6,239 nucleotides of DNA, from assembly GCA_023437255.1 (NCBI GenBank), contig JAEZGR010000119.1, positions 1 through 6,239 on the forward strand. The letters are read 5' to 3'. How positions within the stretch are numbered: position 1 is the first letter of the stretch; each line of letters starts with the position of its first letter. Source of the stretch: Pseudomonadota bacterium. GTDB taxonomy: Bacteria > Pseudomonadota > Gammaproteobacteria > Burkholderiales > Burkholderiaceae_B. Positions 5,588 to 6,239 of this stretch are shown here, one piece after another. Made by a program: the position numbers and the translations under genes. Under the pieces are notes generated by a model, which was not told the DNA's origin, searched no databases, and saw nothing but the letters and a program-made list of their open reading frames with translations.

Positions 5588-6239
5588 ATGCCGCATACGC
5601 TGAGGGTGCTGGGCTACCGCATTGCCGAGCTGCTGAACGTCGGTGCCGCTTACCTGGGAATCGCCGTGCTGGTCACGCTCACCATGGTGTTCTCGGTGGC
5701 GCCTCTGCGTGCGCAGGTCACGCAGATTCACTATGCGCTGCTCAACACCCTGCGCCCGGCCAGCGTCGACAACGTGCTCTACGCTATGCTCGCGTCGGGC
5801 GACGACGACAACCGTGCCGTGCTTGAAAGCCTGCTGGGCATTGCGGCCCTGCCATCGGTCGATGCCTCGCGCCCCGAAGGGGCCGACGCGCGCACCAATG
5901 CCGCTGCAGAGGCAATGGCCGACACCATCAACTTTGCGCGGCTCCTGCGCATTTCCATCGAGGAAGGCGGCGTCGAGGGCATCACGCCTGCGCAGGAGCG
6001 TGCCCTGCGCAGCTATCTGGCGCGCAAATACCGCATTGCCTCCAGCGTGGCGGGCGCGCTCATCAGCACCGCTTTCATCGTCGCCAAGGAAATGGACCTC
6101 GACCCGCAGCTGATTCTGGCAGTCATCGCCATTGAATCACGCTACAACCCTTATGCCGAAAGCCATGTGGGGGCTCAGGGGCTCATGCAGGTCATGACCC
6201 GGGTCCATAATGACAAGTTCACCGAGTTCACCGACGGGG
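5588..6239 (+). CDS. membrane-anchored lytic transglycosylase with SLT domain (N-terminal part, cut by the window edge)
   Basis: Lytic transglycosylases cleave the glycan strands of peptidoglycan in the periplasm, leaving 1,6-anhydro-muramic acid ends. The 217 visible residues start with a hydrophobic segment at about 18-38 followed by APLRAQ, which could be a signal peptide cut near residue 42 or an uncleaved anchor. Residues 45-150 are a soluble, mostly helical region that I do not recognise. An SLT (family 1) fold begins near residue 155: VAKEMDLDPQLILAVIAIES contains the catalytic glutamate Glu183 (codon 6134-6136), followed by SRYNPYAESHVGAQGLMQVM (184-203), with the typical GAQGLMQ block. 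The remaining catalytic-domain motifs would be to the right of the window. The start is ATG 5588 with AGGGGGAA just upstream. It is divergent from ubiD. I do not assign it to a named Mlt or Slt gene. Confidence 0.9.
   Translation, partial: MPHTLRVLGYRIAELLNVGAAYLGIAVLVTLTMVFSVAPLRAQVTQIHYALLNTLRPASVDNVLYAMLASGDDDNRAVLESLLGIAALPSVDASRPEGADARTNAAAEAMADTINFARLLRISIEEGGVEGITPAQERALRSYLARKYRIASSVAGALISTAFIVAKEMDLDPQLILAVIAIESRYNPYAESHVGAQGLMQVMTRVHNDKFTEFTDG

Overview
This window is a GC-rich stretch of ordinary bacterial chromosome, densely packed with genes on both strands. The proteins look proteobacterial. UbiD and Upp are close to their gammaproteobacterial relatives. The base composition, the mix of genes and a divergent queA/dacB pair point to a betaproteobacterium, probably Burkholderiales and perhaps an Alcaligenaceae relative. 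That placement is inference from memory, not from a search.

Layout from left to right. The 5' part of queA (tRNA queuosine synthesis) is on the minus strand and runs off the left edge. A divergent intergenic region of about 150 bases follows. The plus strand then carries dacB, a secreted penicillin-binding protein 4 (D,D-carboxypeptidase/endopeptidase), and upp, uracil phosphoribosyltransferase. Next is a compact trio of small membrane-associated proteins: a DUF883/YqjD-ElaB type tail-anchored protein, a YqjE-type phage-holin-superfamily-III protein, and a small basic YqjK-like protein that overlaps its predecessor by ATGA. These plus-strand genes meet ubiD, the prenylated-FMN-dependent decarboxylase of ubiquinone synthesis, which is on the minus strand. 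The convergent junction holds a perfect 10-bp inverted repeat with the ubiD stop codon in its loop. Divergent from ubiD, across a 76-base gap, a membrane-anchored SLT-domain lytic transglycosylase begins and runs off the right edge.

Functionally this is a housekeeping neighbourhood. It covers peptidoglycan remodelling (DacB and the lytic transglycosylase), pyrimidine salvage (Upp), ubiquinone synthesis (UbiD), tRNA modification (QueA), and a stationary-phase/stress-type inner-membrane trio of poorly known role. I found no RNA genes, CRISPR arrays, insertion sequences, prophage genes or att sites. I also found no convincing undescribed system. The points most worth a second look are the stop-codon hairpin at the convergent junction, the yqjD/E/K-like cassette, alternative pairings around the yqjE-like start, the GC hairpin in the queA leader, and an extended Ala/Pro loop in UbiD.
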